Shown here: positions 50,582 to 59,164 of the stretch, piece after piece
Position numbering within the stretch: position 1 is the stretch's first letter
How the letters are laid out: every line of letters begins with the position of its first letter
Assembly: GCA_009844425.1 (NCBI GenBank)
Contig: VYBN01000043.1
Location: forward strand, 1 to 60,711
From: Gammaproteobacteria bacterium
GTDB taxonomy: Bacteria > Pseudomonadota > Gammaproteobacteria > Steroidobacterales > Foliamicaceae
Length of the DNA: 60,711 nucleotides
Direction: 5' to 3'
Translations under genes and position numbers: made by a program
The notes under the pieces: model-generated
Told to the model about the DNA's origin: nothing
Seen by the model: the letters and a program-made list of their open reading frames with translations, nothing else
Databases searched by the model: none

Positions 50582-51010
50582 ATGGGAGCAACTTACACTG
50601 ATGTAACGATTCGCAATCCTGCGAATCGAGAAAGGGAATGGACCGGCAAATTCCTTGTCGATACCGGCGCTTTCGACTCGCTCGTGCCGAGGGCTTGCCT
50701 GGAAGCAATCGGTCTTGAACCCCAGGGACGCCGCAGCTACGTGCTGGCGGATGGCAAGCCCATCACGCTGGACATCACGGTAGCCGAGATGGAATTTGAG
50801 GGCGAAATTGTCGGCGGGACGATTGTGTACGGCGAAGCCGAGGCCGAACCGCTGCTCGGCGTTACGGCGCTGGAGTCCGGCGGATTCGAGGTCGATCCGC
50901 GCAGCCAGACGCTGAAGCGCCTGCCGGCCGTGCTGTTGAAGACCAACGGGACGCGATCCGGCTCTTATTCGGTGGGTGCGGCGGGATCGACCGGTACGGG
51001 AGCTTCGTAG
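50582..51010 (+). CDS. Retropepsin-like (clan AA) aspartic protease
   Basis: A 142-residue single-domain aspartyl-protease fold. The catalytic DTG lies in KFLVDTGAFDSLVPR (residues 24-38), with a flap-like LADGKPITLDITVAEMEFEG and the closing PLLGVTALESGGFEVDP. Dimerisation is needed for activity in this family. Small proteins of this type occur widely in bacteria and archaea with unknown substrates. The family normally ends near KRLPAVLL; here about 22 more residues (TNGTRSGSYS and on) are read, the last 46 bases overlapping antisense with the end of the GH3 gene. Confidence 0.8.
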   Translation: MGATYTDVTIRNPANREREWTGKFLVDTGAFDSLVPRACLEAIGLEPQGRRSYVLADGKPITLDITVAEMEFEGEIVGGTIVYGEAEAEPLLGVTALESGGFEVDPRSQTLKRLPAVLLKTNGTRSGSYSVGAAGSTGTGAS

Positions 51011-52935
51011 CGCAGGCCAAAGCCGAGTGGAAAGGCCGGCCGGTAGGACTCGTCACCGACGTTGTTGACTGCCTGATCGGGGATTTGCGGCCAGGAGAAA
51101 GGCAGCCGGCCTGAAAAATCGTAGCGGGCAGCGCCCTCGGCGCCCGCGATCAGCACATCCGCGACCCCGGCGCCTTCGCTGCCCGGCAGCCAGGCCACGA
51201 CGAATGCGCCGGACGCCTCGATTTCATCGGGAACGGCTAGCGGACGGCCGGTCAGCAGGACGCTCACCACACGGATTCCGGCAGCCTGCAAACGCCGGGC
51301 GGCCTCCAGGTGGGACTTGTCGCGGGGACTGAATTCCAGTGTCTCCACGTCGCCCTCGTATTCCGCGTACGGCCGCTCGCCGTAAACGAGCAGCGCGACG
51401 TCCGGCAGGGAAGCCGCCGACCCTGTCCGCACTTCGGAGAATTGCCGGTATTCCACCGTTCCACCCGCGCCTTCCAACGCCGCCCTGACCCCATCCAGGA
51501 TGCTGGTGGCGCCGGGGAAATCCGCGTTTTCGATGTCGTCGCCCTGCCAGGTCATCGACCAACCTCCCAGTTGGCTGGGGATATTGGCTGCCGCGGCGCC
51601 GGCCACCAGCACCGTCGATTGCGGGGCAATGGGCAATACGCTGCCTTCATTCTTCAACAGGACCAGCGATTCCCTCACCGCCCGGCGGGCCAGCGCGCGG
51701 TGCCGCGGGCGCCCGATCCAGTCGGAACGGCTTGCCGCATCGCCGTCGCGTTCCGGCGCAAGCGGGCGCGACGAGGGGCGCGGCGCGTCCAGTAGTCCGG
51801 CGCGAAGCTTGACGCGAAGGATCCGCCGCACGGCGTCGTCCAGCCGCGCGCCCGTGATCTCTCCCATGCGGACCTGGCGAAGCAGGTTGCGGTGCAGGCC
51901 CTTCCAGTGCTGCGGGGCCATGAACATGTCCACCCCGGCATTGAAGGCCTCCGGGCAACTGCTTGCCTTGCAGCCCGGAACCTGCGAGTGGCCGTCCCAG
52001 TCCCCGACCAGGAAGCCGTCAAAACCCATTCGGCCCTTCAGCACCTCCTTGAGCAGGTAGGGATTGGCGTGCATCTTCTGGCCGTTCCATGAACTGAAGG
52101 AAACCATCACCGTCTGCGCCCCGCTCGCGAGCGCCGCGCGGTAGCCGGCGGCGTGAACCCGTACGAGTTCTTCCTCACCAACCTCGGTGTTGCCCTGGTC
52201 CACGCCGCCGGTAGTGCCCCCGTCGCCCAGAAAGTGCTTTGCGGTGGCCAGCACCCTGCCGGGCGCCATGAAGTCCCGGCCAACGGCGCCCTGCATCCCC
52301 TCGATCAGCGCGGCGCCCAGTTCGGCCACCAGGTCGGGATGCTCGGAATATCCCTCGTAGGTCCGCCCCCACCTGTCGTTGCGCGGTACGGCCAGCGTCG
52401 GCGCGAAATTCCAGTAGATCCCGGTGGCCGCCACCTCGCGCGCGGTTGCGGCGCCGATTAGCGCCAGCAGTTCAGGGTTGGCAGTGGCCCCAAGGCCAAT
52501 GTTGTGCGGGAAAAGCGTCGCGCCGAACACGTTGTTGGCGCCGTGTACGGCGTCGGTGCCCCAGACAACCGGGATTGCGGGCCGCCCGTCATTGCGGTCG
52601 ATGGAAGCCTCGTGATAGGCGTCGGCAAGCGCCAGCCAGTCGGCGGCCGACGCGTGCCGGTCCTTGCCCGGGAACGACCCGCCGCCGTTCAACACCGCGC
52701 CAAGCCGATAGTGCCTGACGTCCCTGGGAGACACATATTGAATCTCCCCCATGATGACCTGCCCCACCTTGTCGCGCAGCGACATGCCGGAAAGGATCCG
52801 GTCCAGCCGGGCTTCTTCCGCGGCATCGGCGTGGAACGGGCTGGACTGTGCCGGCCACTGCGACGAATCGGCCGCCGCGCCGGCCGTCACCAGAAGCAGC
52901 GTCCAGAAGAACGACTGCAGTTGTCGCGTTTTCAT
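50965..52935 (-). CDS. GH3-family beta-glycosidase, exported
   Basis: A 656-residue glycoside hydrolase family 3 enzyme, likely a periplasmic or outer-membrane exo-beta-glucosidase or glucan hydrolase. The signal peptide is SFFWTLLLVTAGAAADSS. The barrel domain has IPVVWGTDAVHGANNVFGAT, NFAPTLAVPRNDRWGRTYEG, RVLATAKHFLGDGG and the nucleophile aspartate in GFLVGDWDGH; the second domain has ARRAVRESLVLLKNEGSVLP and SFSWPQIPDQ-type FSGRLPFSWP. It ends with LPFSWPQ and PLGFGLRY and lacks the fibronectin-like third domain. The gene follows the sodium symporter after one base, so both belong to one operon. It is the intact homologue of the truncated GH3 in the neighbouring chimera. Confidence 0.93.
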   Translation of the reverse strand: MKTRQLQSFFWTLLLVTAGAAADSSQWPAQSSPFHADAAEEARLDRILSGMSLRDKVGQVIMGEIQYVSPRDVRHYRLGAVLNGGGSFPGKDRHASAADWLALADAYHEASIDRNDGRPAIPVVWGTDAVHGANNVFGATLFPHNIGLGATANPELLALIGAATAREVAATGIYWNFAPTLAVPRNDRWGRTYEGYSEHPDLVAELGAALIEGMQGAVGRDFMAPGRVLATAKHFLGDGGTTGGVDQGNTEVGEEELVRVHAAGYRAALASGAQTVMVSFSSWNGQKMHANPYLLKEVLKGRMGFDGFLVGDWDGHSQVPGCKASSCPEAFNAGVDMFMAPQHWKGLHRNLLRQVRMGEITGARLDDAVRRILRVKLRAGLLDAPRPSSRPLAPERDGDAASRSDWIGRPRHRALARRAVRESLVLLKNEGSVLPIAPQSTVLVAGAAAANIPSQLGGWSMTWQGDDIENADFPGATSILDGVRAALEGAGGTVEYRQFSEVRTGSAASLPDVALLVYGERPYAEYEGDVETLEFSPRDKSHLEAARRLQAAGIRVVSVLLTGRPLAVPDEIEASGAFVVAWLPGSEGAGVADVLIAGAEGAARYDFSGRLPFSWPQIPDQAVNNVGDESYRPAFPLGFGLRYEAPVPVDPAAPTE

Positions 52936-52936
52936 A

Positions 52937-54526
52937 TCAGCCTGCGAGGACCCACTGCGAGAAAACGGCCCAGATCAGCAACACCAAAAGCACGACGCCC
53001 GCGCTCAAGGCGAAATCGCCGCGCCAGCCCGGCCGACCACGCATGTCCTCGCGCCGCACCGTGAGATCGGATGCGCCGCCACCCGTGGCGAGACTGACGC
53101 CGACCAGCACCGCGGTCGAGATTGCGAACAAGGCAATGGCGATGTGCAGGAAGTTGATCTCCGCCAGCGCAAGCCACAGGCTGCCCTCGAAAGCCCCCGG
53201 GTTCATTCCGGTCATTACCTCGATGAACAGCCGCGCCAGACCCAGCAAGGCGCCCACGGCCAACGACCATTTCGCGCCGGAAGCATTGGCGCCGGGCCAG
53301 AGCACGCCCACCAGGAACACCGCCGCAATGGGCGGGGCGATGTAGGCCTGCACGCTCTGCAGGTAGGTGAACAGTCCGCCGGAAACAAAGTCCATGAACG
53401 GGATCCACAGCAAGGCCAGGACCACCATCACGACCGTCGCCGCGCGTCCCACCGCCACCAGGCGCGCCTCGCTCGCATCGGCAACCACCCTCCGATACAG
53501 GTCCACCGTGAAGATGGTCGAGGCCGAATTGAAAACCGACGAAAGAGAGCTCATCAGGGCCGCCAGCAGGCCGGCCGCAACCAGGCCCTTCAGCCCGGCC
53601 GGAAGCAGGGCGCCGATCATGGCGGGCAGCGCCTGGTCGGGGTCGTCGAGTTGCAGCGCGCCGGTATTGCTGAGCGCCAGCGCGAGGACGCCGGGCAAGA
53701 CGAAAAGGAACAGCGGAAGTTGCTTGAGCCATGCGGCGAAGATGGTCCCCCGGCGCGCGTTTTCGATGCCGTTGGCCGCCAGCACGCGCTGCACGATGAA
53801 CTGGTCCGTGCACCAGTACCAGACCGCCAGGATGGGCGCCCCGAACAGGATGCCGGTCCACGGGAACTCCGGATGGTTGACGCTGCGCCACAGGCTGAAG
53901 GCCTGCGGCTGCACCGCCGCCTGCATGCCGTCCCAGCCGCCCACCGCGTTCAGGCCGATCACCGTTACCGCAATCGCCCCGCCCAGGAGGACGAACATCT
54001 GCACCATGTCCGTGTACAGCACAGCCCGCAAGCCGCCCCATGCGGTATAGATACCGGTAAGCGCAACGATGGCGAGCGCGCCCCACCAGAACGGAATACC
54101 CATGAGGGTTTCGAACACGATCCCGCCGGCCGCGACCGTGACGGCGATCTTGGTCAGCACGTAGCCCACAACCGAAATGACGGCCAGGTACGTCCGCGGG
54201 CCCCGTGAGTAGCGCTTCTCCAGGAATTCCGGCATCGTGAATACGCCGGAGCGGAGGTAAAAGGGCGCGAACAACCAGCCCAGCAGCAGCAAGGCGAAGG
54301 CCGCAAGGATTTCGAACTGCGCGACCGGCACCCCCTCCACGGCGGCGGAACCCGCCAGTCCCACGAGGTGCTCCGACCCGATATTGGAAGCGAAGATCGA
54401 GGCCCCGACCACGAACCAGCCGACGTTGCGTCCGGCAAGGAAGAACTCCGCCCGGCCGGCCTGTCGTTTGCGGCCAACCGTCCAGGCGACCCACAGAATC
54501 AGAGCGAAGTAGGCCCCGACAACCAA
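52937..54526 (-). CDS. Sodium/solute symporter (SSS family), sugar type
   Basis: A membrane protein of about 529 residues with 13-14 predicted helices and the SSS signatures: FFLAGRNVGWFVVGASIFAS, NIGSEHLVGLAGSAA, TDMVQMFVLLGGAIAV, SALMSSLSSVFNSASTIFT-type LMSSLSSVFNSASTIFTVDL. It resembles SglT/sodium-glucose symporters. The frame can begin at a TTG (54526), but the strong ribosome site GGAGGAGG is at 54553-54560 and the frame is open up to there (SVSILDWLVVGAYF), so a rare start codon such as ATT or GTT a few codons upstream is quite possible. It probably imports the sugar released by the GH3 that follows. Confidence 0.9.
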   Translation of the reverse strand: MVVGAYFALILWVAWTVGRKRQAGRAEFFLAGRNVGWFVVGASIFASNIGSEHLVGLAGSAAVEGVPVAQFEILAAFALLLLGWLFAPFYLRSGVFTMPEFLEKRYSRGPRTYLAVISVVGYVLTKIAVTVAAGGIVFETLMGIPFWWGALAIVALTGIYTAWGGLRAVLYTDMVQMFVLLGGAIAVTVIGLNAVGGWDGMQAAVQPQAFSLWRSVNHPEFPWTGILFGAPILAVWYWCTDQFIVQRVLAANGIENARRGTIFAAWLKQLPLFLFVLPGVLALALSNTGALQLDDPDQALPAMIGALLPAGLKGLVAAGLLAALMSSLSSVFNSASTIFTVDLYRRVVADASEARLVAVGRAATVVMVVLALLWIPFMDFVSGGLFTYLQSVQAYIAPPIAAVFLVGVLWPGANASGAKWSLAVGALLGLARLFIEVMTGMNPGAFEGSLWLALAEINFLHIAIALFAISTAVLVGVSLATGGGASDLTVRREDMRGRPGWRGDFALSAGVVLLVLLIWAVFSQWVLAG

Positions 54527-54642
54527 CCAGTCGAGAATGGAAACGAGACTGTCCTCCTCCTTGCAGAGGGCGCAACTCTAACAGAACGCGGTGCGCTGCA
54601 ATGACCACGCGAACGCGGGCGCGGCGCCTGCCTGGCGCGGCG

Positions 54643-55617
54643 CTATCCGCCGAACAGCAGCCGGTTCAGGTACGGCAGGCCGAGCGCCAGGATGACGCTC
54701 ACGATCAGGCCGGACAGCGCCTTGAGCGCATCCATCGACACGTTCCTGAGCGTGCGCTTGAAGCCGGTGTCGGCGAGATACATGGAAAGCGCGAATTCCC
54801 TCCCGGCCAACAGTCCCAAGAACACCCAGGTCGTGCTCATGGGGATGTTGCTGACCTCCTTGAACACCAGCAGCACGAGGCCGTAGATGAAGTCGATGAT
54901 GGTGGCGGCGCGGATATCGGTCGTGTCGGTTTTCGACAGAACGATTTTCTGAATCACGCCGCCGAAGGTGTAGAAGATGTAGCCCTGCATCGCGACCAGC
55001 ACCAGCACGCCGAAGAGCAGCCAGGAGATCGAAAGCTGCCGGGGCAGATACACGAAAATATTGGCCAGGTCCTGGATCAGCCACTGGCTCCACAGAAACG
55101 CGGTGGACGACCACTGCAGCACCACCCAGTAGCGCGGAATCGCCTCGCCGCGGGTGCGGTGGAAATACTCCGTCGCGCGCTTGAACACCAGCCGGAACAC
55201 GACGATGGCCACGACGAAGGCCACCAGGTAGCCGAGCAGCGACTTGGTCAGCATGGCCTGGAGGTTGCTGATCGTGAACACGGTCAGGACCAGGAAGGTC
55301 GTGCTCACCGGCACGCCCACGCGCGTCAGAAACAGCAGCGCCAGGGGCGGGATCACGTGGATCCAGCTGATGCCGCCTTCGGGTACCGGGAAATTCGTCA
55401 GCCGGCCGTAGGACACGTCGCCGCCGTGCACGAACCAGCCGTACGCGAGCACCGCGCACAGGATTCCGGACGCGAATATCCACAGCGCCCACCAGGGGCG
55501 GTGGGAGTTCGACGAAAGGAAAGTGCCGAGGGTCTGAATGGAGTCGTTGGCGACGACCGCGTAGGCCGCCAGCAGGAAGCCGGCCACCATGCAGATTTCG
55601 GTAAGTGAAAACGCCAT
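54643..55617 (-). CDS. PiT-like inorganic phosphate/anion permease
   Basis: A 324-residue integral membrane protein whose two halves each carry a PiT-type motif: VVANDSIQTLGTFLSSN with GVPVSTTFLVLTV in the first, and SNIPMSTTWVFLGLLAGREF in the second. These match the inverted-repeat design of the PiT family (phosphate with H+, Na+ or metal). It is shorter than typical PiT proteins and lacks the GAND motif in its usual form, so a different anion cannot be excluded. It follows the esterase gene after 10 bases, in the gltX operon direction. Confidence 0.75.
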   Translation of the reverse strand: MAFSLTEICMVAGFLLAAYAVVANDSIQTLGTFLSSNSHRPWWALWIFASGILCAVLAYGWFVHGGDVSYGRLTNFPVPEGGISWIHVIPPLALLFLTRVGVPVSTTFLVLTVFTISNLQAMLTKSLLGYLVAFVVAIVVFRLVFKRATEYFHRTRGEAIPRYWVVLQWSSTAFLWSQWLIQDLANIFVYLPRQLSISWLLFGVLVLVAMQGYIFYTFGGVIQKIVLSKTDTTDIRAATIIDFIYGLVLLVFKEVSNIPMSTTWVFLGLLAGREFALSMYLADTGFKRTLRNVSMDALKALSGLIVSVILALGLPYLNRLLFGG

Positions 55618-55627
55618 AAATCTTGTT

Positions 55628-56299
55628 TCAGCCGGTCCCGGCCATGGCGCCGGACACCCGCTGCAGAAACGCCGAGATGTCCGCGAGTTCCGGTCCGCAC
55701 ACCTGGTGCCCCATATCGTACTCGCGCCACTCCACACGGCAGCCCGCGGCTTCCAGTCTCGCCCTCGAATCCAGCCCGAGGCGCAAGGGGAGTACCTCGT
55801 CGTAGCGGCCGTGGGCCGCGAAGCAGGGCAGACCGTTTGCCGAGGCGCCCGGCTCCAGCGGTTCCAGAGGCGGCAGGAACGTGGACAGGGCCAGTACGCC
55901 GGCAACGGGCCTGTCCGACAGCAGGGCTGTGCGCAGCGCAATCGCCCCGCCCTGGGAAAAACCGGCCAGCAAGATCCTGTTGCGGGCAATACCGCGCTGC
56001 TCTTCGCTCTCGATCAGTTCCTCCAGCGCGCGGCAGCTCGCAGCTATGCCGTCGCTATCCATGGGGCTGATGCTGTCGCGCGAAAGAAAGTCGAACCAGG
56101 CCCGCATGGGCATGCCGCCATTGATGGTGACCGGTCGAACCGGCGCGTTCGGGAAGACGAACCGCCATGCGGGCTCGCGCGGGAGGCCGAGCTCCGGCAC
56201 GATCGGCCAGAAATCGCCGGCGTCCGCGCCCAGGCCGTGCAGCCAGATTATGGAATACAACGGGTCCGGGCCCGTAACCCGTTCAAGACAGTCGAGCAT
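55628..56299 (-). CDS. Carboxylesterase/lysophospholipase-like hydrolase (EstB/YpfH family)
   Basis: A 223-residue alpha/beta hydrolase of the phospholipase/carboxylesterase group. The oxyanion motif is SIIWLHGLGADAGDFWP, the nucleophile elbow ILLAGFSQGGAIALRTALL, the acid in AAHGRYDEVLPLRLG, and the histidine in EYDMGHQVC, so the triad is complete. No signal peptide, hence cytoplasmic. It lies 18 bases after gltX and 10 before the PiT-like gene on the same strand. The natural ester is unknown. Confidence 0.92.
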   Translation of the reverse strand: MLDCLERVTGPDPLYSIIWLHGLGADAGDFWPIVPELGLPREPAWRFVFPNAPVRPVTINGGMPMRAWFDFLSRDSISPMDSDGIAASCRALEELIESEEQRGIARNRILLAGFSQGGAIALRTALLSDRPVAGVLALSTFLPPLEPLEPGASANGLPCFAAHGRYDEVLPLRLGLDSRARLEAAGCRVEWREYDMGHQVCGPELADISAFLQRVSGAMAGTG

Positions 56300-56317
56300 G
56301 ACGAGTCCGCCGGGTCC

Positions 56318-57751
56318 TCATCCTTGTGTGGCCGATTCGGCGACGGCGATCCGGGCATCGATATAGCCCAGCGCCGCGTCGAGCCTCTCCAACGCCCTGG
56401 ACCGCCCCGCGAGATAAAGCGTGGTGTCGATCGGCGGCGAAACCCCACCGCCGGTCACGGCCACCCGCAAGGGCTGGCCCAGTTTCCCGAAGCCGATGCC
56501 CAGCGTTTCGGCCGTTTCTGCAATGCAGGCATGGATGGCCGCGGCGGTCCATTCCGCCAGCCCGGCCAGCGCCGCGCGCACCGCCGCCAGCGGCTCGCGC
56601 ACCACCGGTCGCAGGACCTTCCTGGCCGCCTTTTCGTCCAATTCGATCTCATGGCTGAACGCCCATCGGGCCGCTTCCGCCACCCCGGCCAGCGTTTCGG
56701 CGCGTTCGCGCCATGCTTCCGCCACTTCTTCCAATGGCGGGCCGTCCGCGGGTTTCAGGCCGATGTTTTCGAGCTGTGCCTCAAGACCTTCGCACAGATC
56801 CTCCACGGCCGCCGTCTTCATGTGCTGCTGGTTGATCCAGTTCAGCTTGTCCGGGTCCAGTCGCGAGGCCGATGCGCCCAGCCCTTCCCTGCCGAAACGG
56901 GAAATCAGTTCCTCGATCGTGAAGACTTCCTGGTCGCCGTGCGACCAGCCGAGCCGGGCCAGGTAGTTGAGCACGGCATCCGGCAGGTAGCCTGCGCGCA
57001 GGTAGTGCAGCGCGTCAGTCGCTTCGTCGCGCTTGGAGAGCTTTTTGCCGTCCGGCGCCAGCAGCAGCGGCAGGTGGCAATACTCCGGCGCGGTCCACCC
57101 AAGCGCCTGAATGAGCTGCAATTGCCGGGGCGTATTGTTCAGATGGTCATCGCCGCGAATGACCTGCCGCACGCCCATGTCTTCGTCATCGACCACGCAG
57201 CTCAGATGGTAGGTGGGCGATCCATCGGCACGCAACAGCACCAGGTCGTCGAGTTGCGAATTGAGATAGCGCACGTCCCCATGCAGCCAATCCCTGACCA
57301 CGACCTCTTCGCTGTCCGGGCGGCGAAAGCGAATGACCGGCTTGACCCCGGCGGGGGGCGGCCCCGTGTTGTCGCGCCACCGCCCATCGTAGCGAGGGAC
57401 CTCGCCCCGCGCACGCTGCTCTTCACGCATGGCGGCCAGCTCGTCCGGCGTGCAGTAGCAGTGGTAGGCAAAACCCGACTCAAGCAATTGATTGGCCACT
57501 TCCCGATGCCGCTCGACACGCGACGACTGCAGCAGCGGTTCTTCGTCCGGGTCCAGCCCGAAGCGCTGCAGGGCTTCTACCAGCGCCCGGATGTGCTCCG
57601 GCAATGAGCGCTGGCGGTCGGTGTCCTCGATCCTGAGCAGGAACTCGCCCCCATGGCGCCTGGCGTAGAGCCAGTTGTAGAGCGCCGTACGCAACCCGCC
57701 CAGGTGCAGCACACCGGTGGGGCTGGGCGCAAAACGGGTACGAACGGACAT
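56318..57751 (-). CDS. gltX: Glutamate-tRNA ligase
   Basis: Class I aminoacyl-tRNA synthetase, 477 residues, charging tRNA-Glu. The HIGH-like motif is RFAPSPTGVLHLGGLRTALY at residues 6-25 and the KMSKS equivalent is GKKLSKRDEATD near residue 240. RIEDTDRQRSLPEHIRAL and VIRGDDHLNNTPRQLQLIQA are also standard. The C-terminal anticodon domain ends AYIDARIAVAESATQG-like. Whether it is discriminating or non-discriminating is not evident. It heads a minus-strand run with the esterase and the PiT-like gene, divergent from tRNA-Val. Confidence 0.96.
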   Translation of the reverse strand: MSVRTRFAPSPTGVLHLGGLRTALYNWLYARRHGGEFLLRIEDTDRQRSLPEHIRALVEALQRFGLDPDEEPLLQSSRVERHREVANQLLESGFAYHCYCTPDELAAMREEQRARGEVPRYDGRWRDNTGPPPAGVKPVIRFRRPDSEEVVVRDWLHGDVRYLNSQLDDLVLLRADGSPTYHLSCVVDDEDMGVRQVIRGDDHLNNTPRQLQLIQALGWTAPEYCHLPLLLAPDGKKLSKRDEATDALHYLRAGYLPDAVLNYLARLGWSHGDQEVFTIEELISRFGREGLGASASRLDPDKLNWINQQHMKTAAVEDLCEGLEAQLENIGLKPADGPPLEEVAEAWRERAETLAGVAEAARWAFSHEIELDEKAARKVLRPVVREPLAAVRAALAGLAEWTAAAIHACIAETAETLGIGFGKLGQPLRVAVTGGGVSPPIDTTLYLAGRSRALERLDAALGYIDARIAVAESATQG

Positions 57752-57819
57752 CGGCGTAAGGTCGGAATTTCGGCGCTACTTGCGGGCCGCGCAGGCGGCG
57801 GTCAATAATACCCGGCCAT

Positions 57820-57891
57820 GGGCGATTAGCTCAGCGGGAGAGCGCTGCCTTCACACGGCAGAGGTCGCTGGTTCAATCCCAGCATCGCCCA
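57820..57891 (+). tRNA. tRNA-Val (anticodon CAC)
   Basis: A 72-base tRNA: acceptor GGGCGAT/ATCGCCC, D-arm AGCTCAGCGGGAGAGC, anticodon arm CTGCCTTCACACGGCAG (CAC), T-arm CGCTGGTTCAATCCCAGC, discriminator A. The CCA end is not encoded (TCA follows), unlike the other three tRNAs here. Confidence 0.93.
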
Positions 57892-57998
57892 TCAGGCAAT
57901 GGAGCGGGGCTCGGTGGCAAGGTGCTCTTATTCAGATTAGCACTCGGACAGAGCTTTTCCACTGGGTATCGCACTGCCGCGCAGACTGAGAAAATATG

Positions 57999-58021
57999 GG
58001 GAATTATATACTTGCCTAGCC
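57999..58021 (+). repeat. Left terminal inverted repeat of the transposon
   Basis: 23 bases starting GGGAATTATATACTTGCC, perfectly matched in inverse orientation at 60581-60603. A -10-like TAGAAT follows at about 58032-58037 and may drive the transposase. Confidence 0.92.
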
Positions 58022-58058
58022 ATTTTGTGCTAGAATCCTGTCTAACAGGAGGCCAGAA

Positions 58059-59030
58059 ATGAGCAAGCACAAAGCACCAGGAAAATCAGACCGCAAGGGC
58101 ATCAGCCTGTTTGAATTGCAGCATATGTTCCCCCACGAGGAAGCGGCGCGGAGCTGGTTCGAGAGCATCATCTGGCCGGATGGCCCGCAATGCCCACACT
58201 GCGATTCGCACGACGCTCGGCCGTGCAAGAACCTCAAGCCCATGCCCTACCGCTGCGGATCGTGCCGAAAGCATTACAGCGTCAAGACCGACACCCTGAT
58301 GGCCGGATCGCCTCTGCCTTTGCTCAAGTGGGTTTACGCCATCTACTTGGACACCACCAGCCTGAAAGGCGTTGCGTCCATGAAGCTGCATCGGGAATTG
58401 GGCATTACCCAAAAGACTGCGTGGTTCATGCAGCAGCGCATCCGCGAGGCATTTGCCGATCAAGGCCCGCCCGTGCTGATGGAAGGGCCTGTAGAAGTGG
58501 ACGAAACCTATGTCGGCGGCAAGCGTCGGAACATGAGCAACGCGAAGCGCAAGGAACTCACCGGGCGCGGGACGGTTGGCAAGACGGCTATTGTGGGAGC
58601 AAAGGACCGCAAGACCAACCGCGTGACGGCGAAGGTCGTAGAAAGCACGGACGGACCAACCCTGCAAGGCTTCGTAGTCGATAACGCTGAGTGGGATGCG
58701 GAGATTTACACCGATGACGCGACCGCCTACCGCGCGCTGGCCAATCACTCCACCGTCAAGCATTCCGCCGGTGAATACGTGGACGGCCAAGTCCACACCA
58801 ACGGCGTGGAGTCGTTTTGGTCGATGCTCAAGCGGGCGCACAAGGGAACCTTCCACAAGCTCAGCCCGAAGCACCTTCAGCGGTATGTCAACGAGTTTGC
58901 GGGCCGGCACAACATCCGCGAGTTGGGCACGATGGCGCAAATGGCTGTTTTGTCCGCAGGACTGGCGGGAAAGCGGCTGCGATACGCGGCGCTCATTGCC
59001 GACAACGGACTGCCGAGCGGTGCGCGGTGA
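58059..59030 (+). CDS. IS1595-family transposase (ISXO2-like)
   Basis: A 323-residue transposase with an N-terminal zinc ribbon (CPHCDSHDAR, then YRCGSCRKHYSVKTDTLM) and a DDE-type catalytic core: PVEVDETYVGGKRRNMS, EIYTDDATAYRAL and HTNGVESFWSMLKRAHKGTF. The last includes the N/E positions characteristic of ISXO2-like enzymes. AGGAGG precedes the ATG. Length and domain order are complete, so it is probably active. It is the first gene of the element. Confidence 0.96.
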   Translation: MSKHKAPGKSDRKGISLFELQHMFPHEEAARSWFESIIWPDGPQCPHCDSHDARPCKNLKPMPYRCGSCRKHYSVKTDTLMAGSPLPLLKWVYAIYLDTTSLKGVASMKLHRELGITQKTAWFMQQRIREAFADQGPPVLMEGPVEVDETYVGGKRRNMSNAKRKELTGRGTVGKTAIVGAKDRKTNRVTAKVVESTDGPTLQGFVVDNAEWDAEIYTDDATAYRALANHSTVKHSAGEYVDGQVHTNGVESFWSMLKRAHKGTFHKLSPKHLQRYVNEFAGRHNIRELGTMAQMAVLSAGLAGKRLRYAALIADNGLPSGAR

Positions 59031-59130
59031 CCTGTGGATGCCGCGGTACGTTGTTTGTGGATAACCCCGCGCCGCCCTGTGGAGAATCCGTTATTCCTTT
59101 GTGATTCAGTGATTTACAGCGATATTCCTA

Positions 59131-59158
59131 TTGACCGTACTAGGTGATGCTGTATGCT
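59131..59158 (+). promoter_or_regulatory. Promoter of the methyltransferase gene, predicted leaderless
   Basis: TTGACC (59131-59136), a 16-base spacer and TATGCT (59153-59158). Transcription would start at about 59165, the A of the ATG, and no Shine-Dalgarno sequence is present, so a leaderless mRNA is suggested. Confidence 0.5.
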
Positions 59159-59164
59159 GGGCGC

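Noticed and set aside
50965..52935. NagZ (GH3 beta-N-acetylglucosaminidase) for the amino-sugar locus
   Set aside because: The GH3 proteins here have the two-domain exo-glucosidase pattern with the nucleophile in GDWDG/SDWNG, not the short NagZ form with its KH(F/I)PG(H/L)GxxxxDSH loop.
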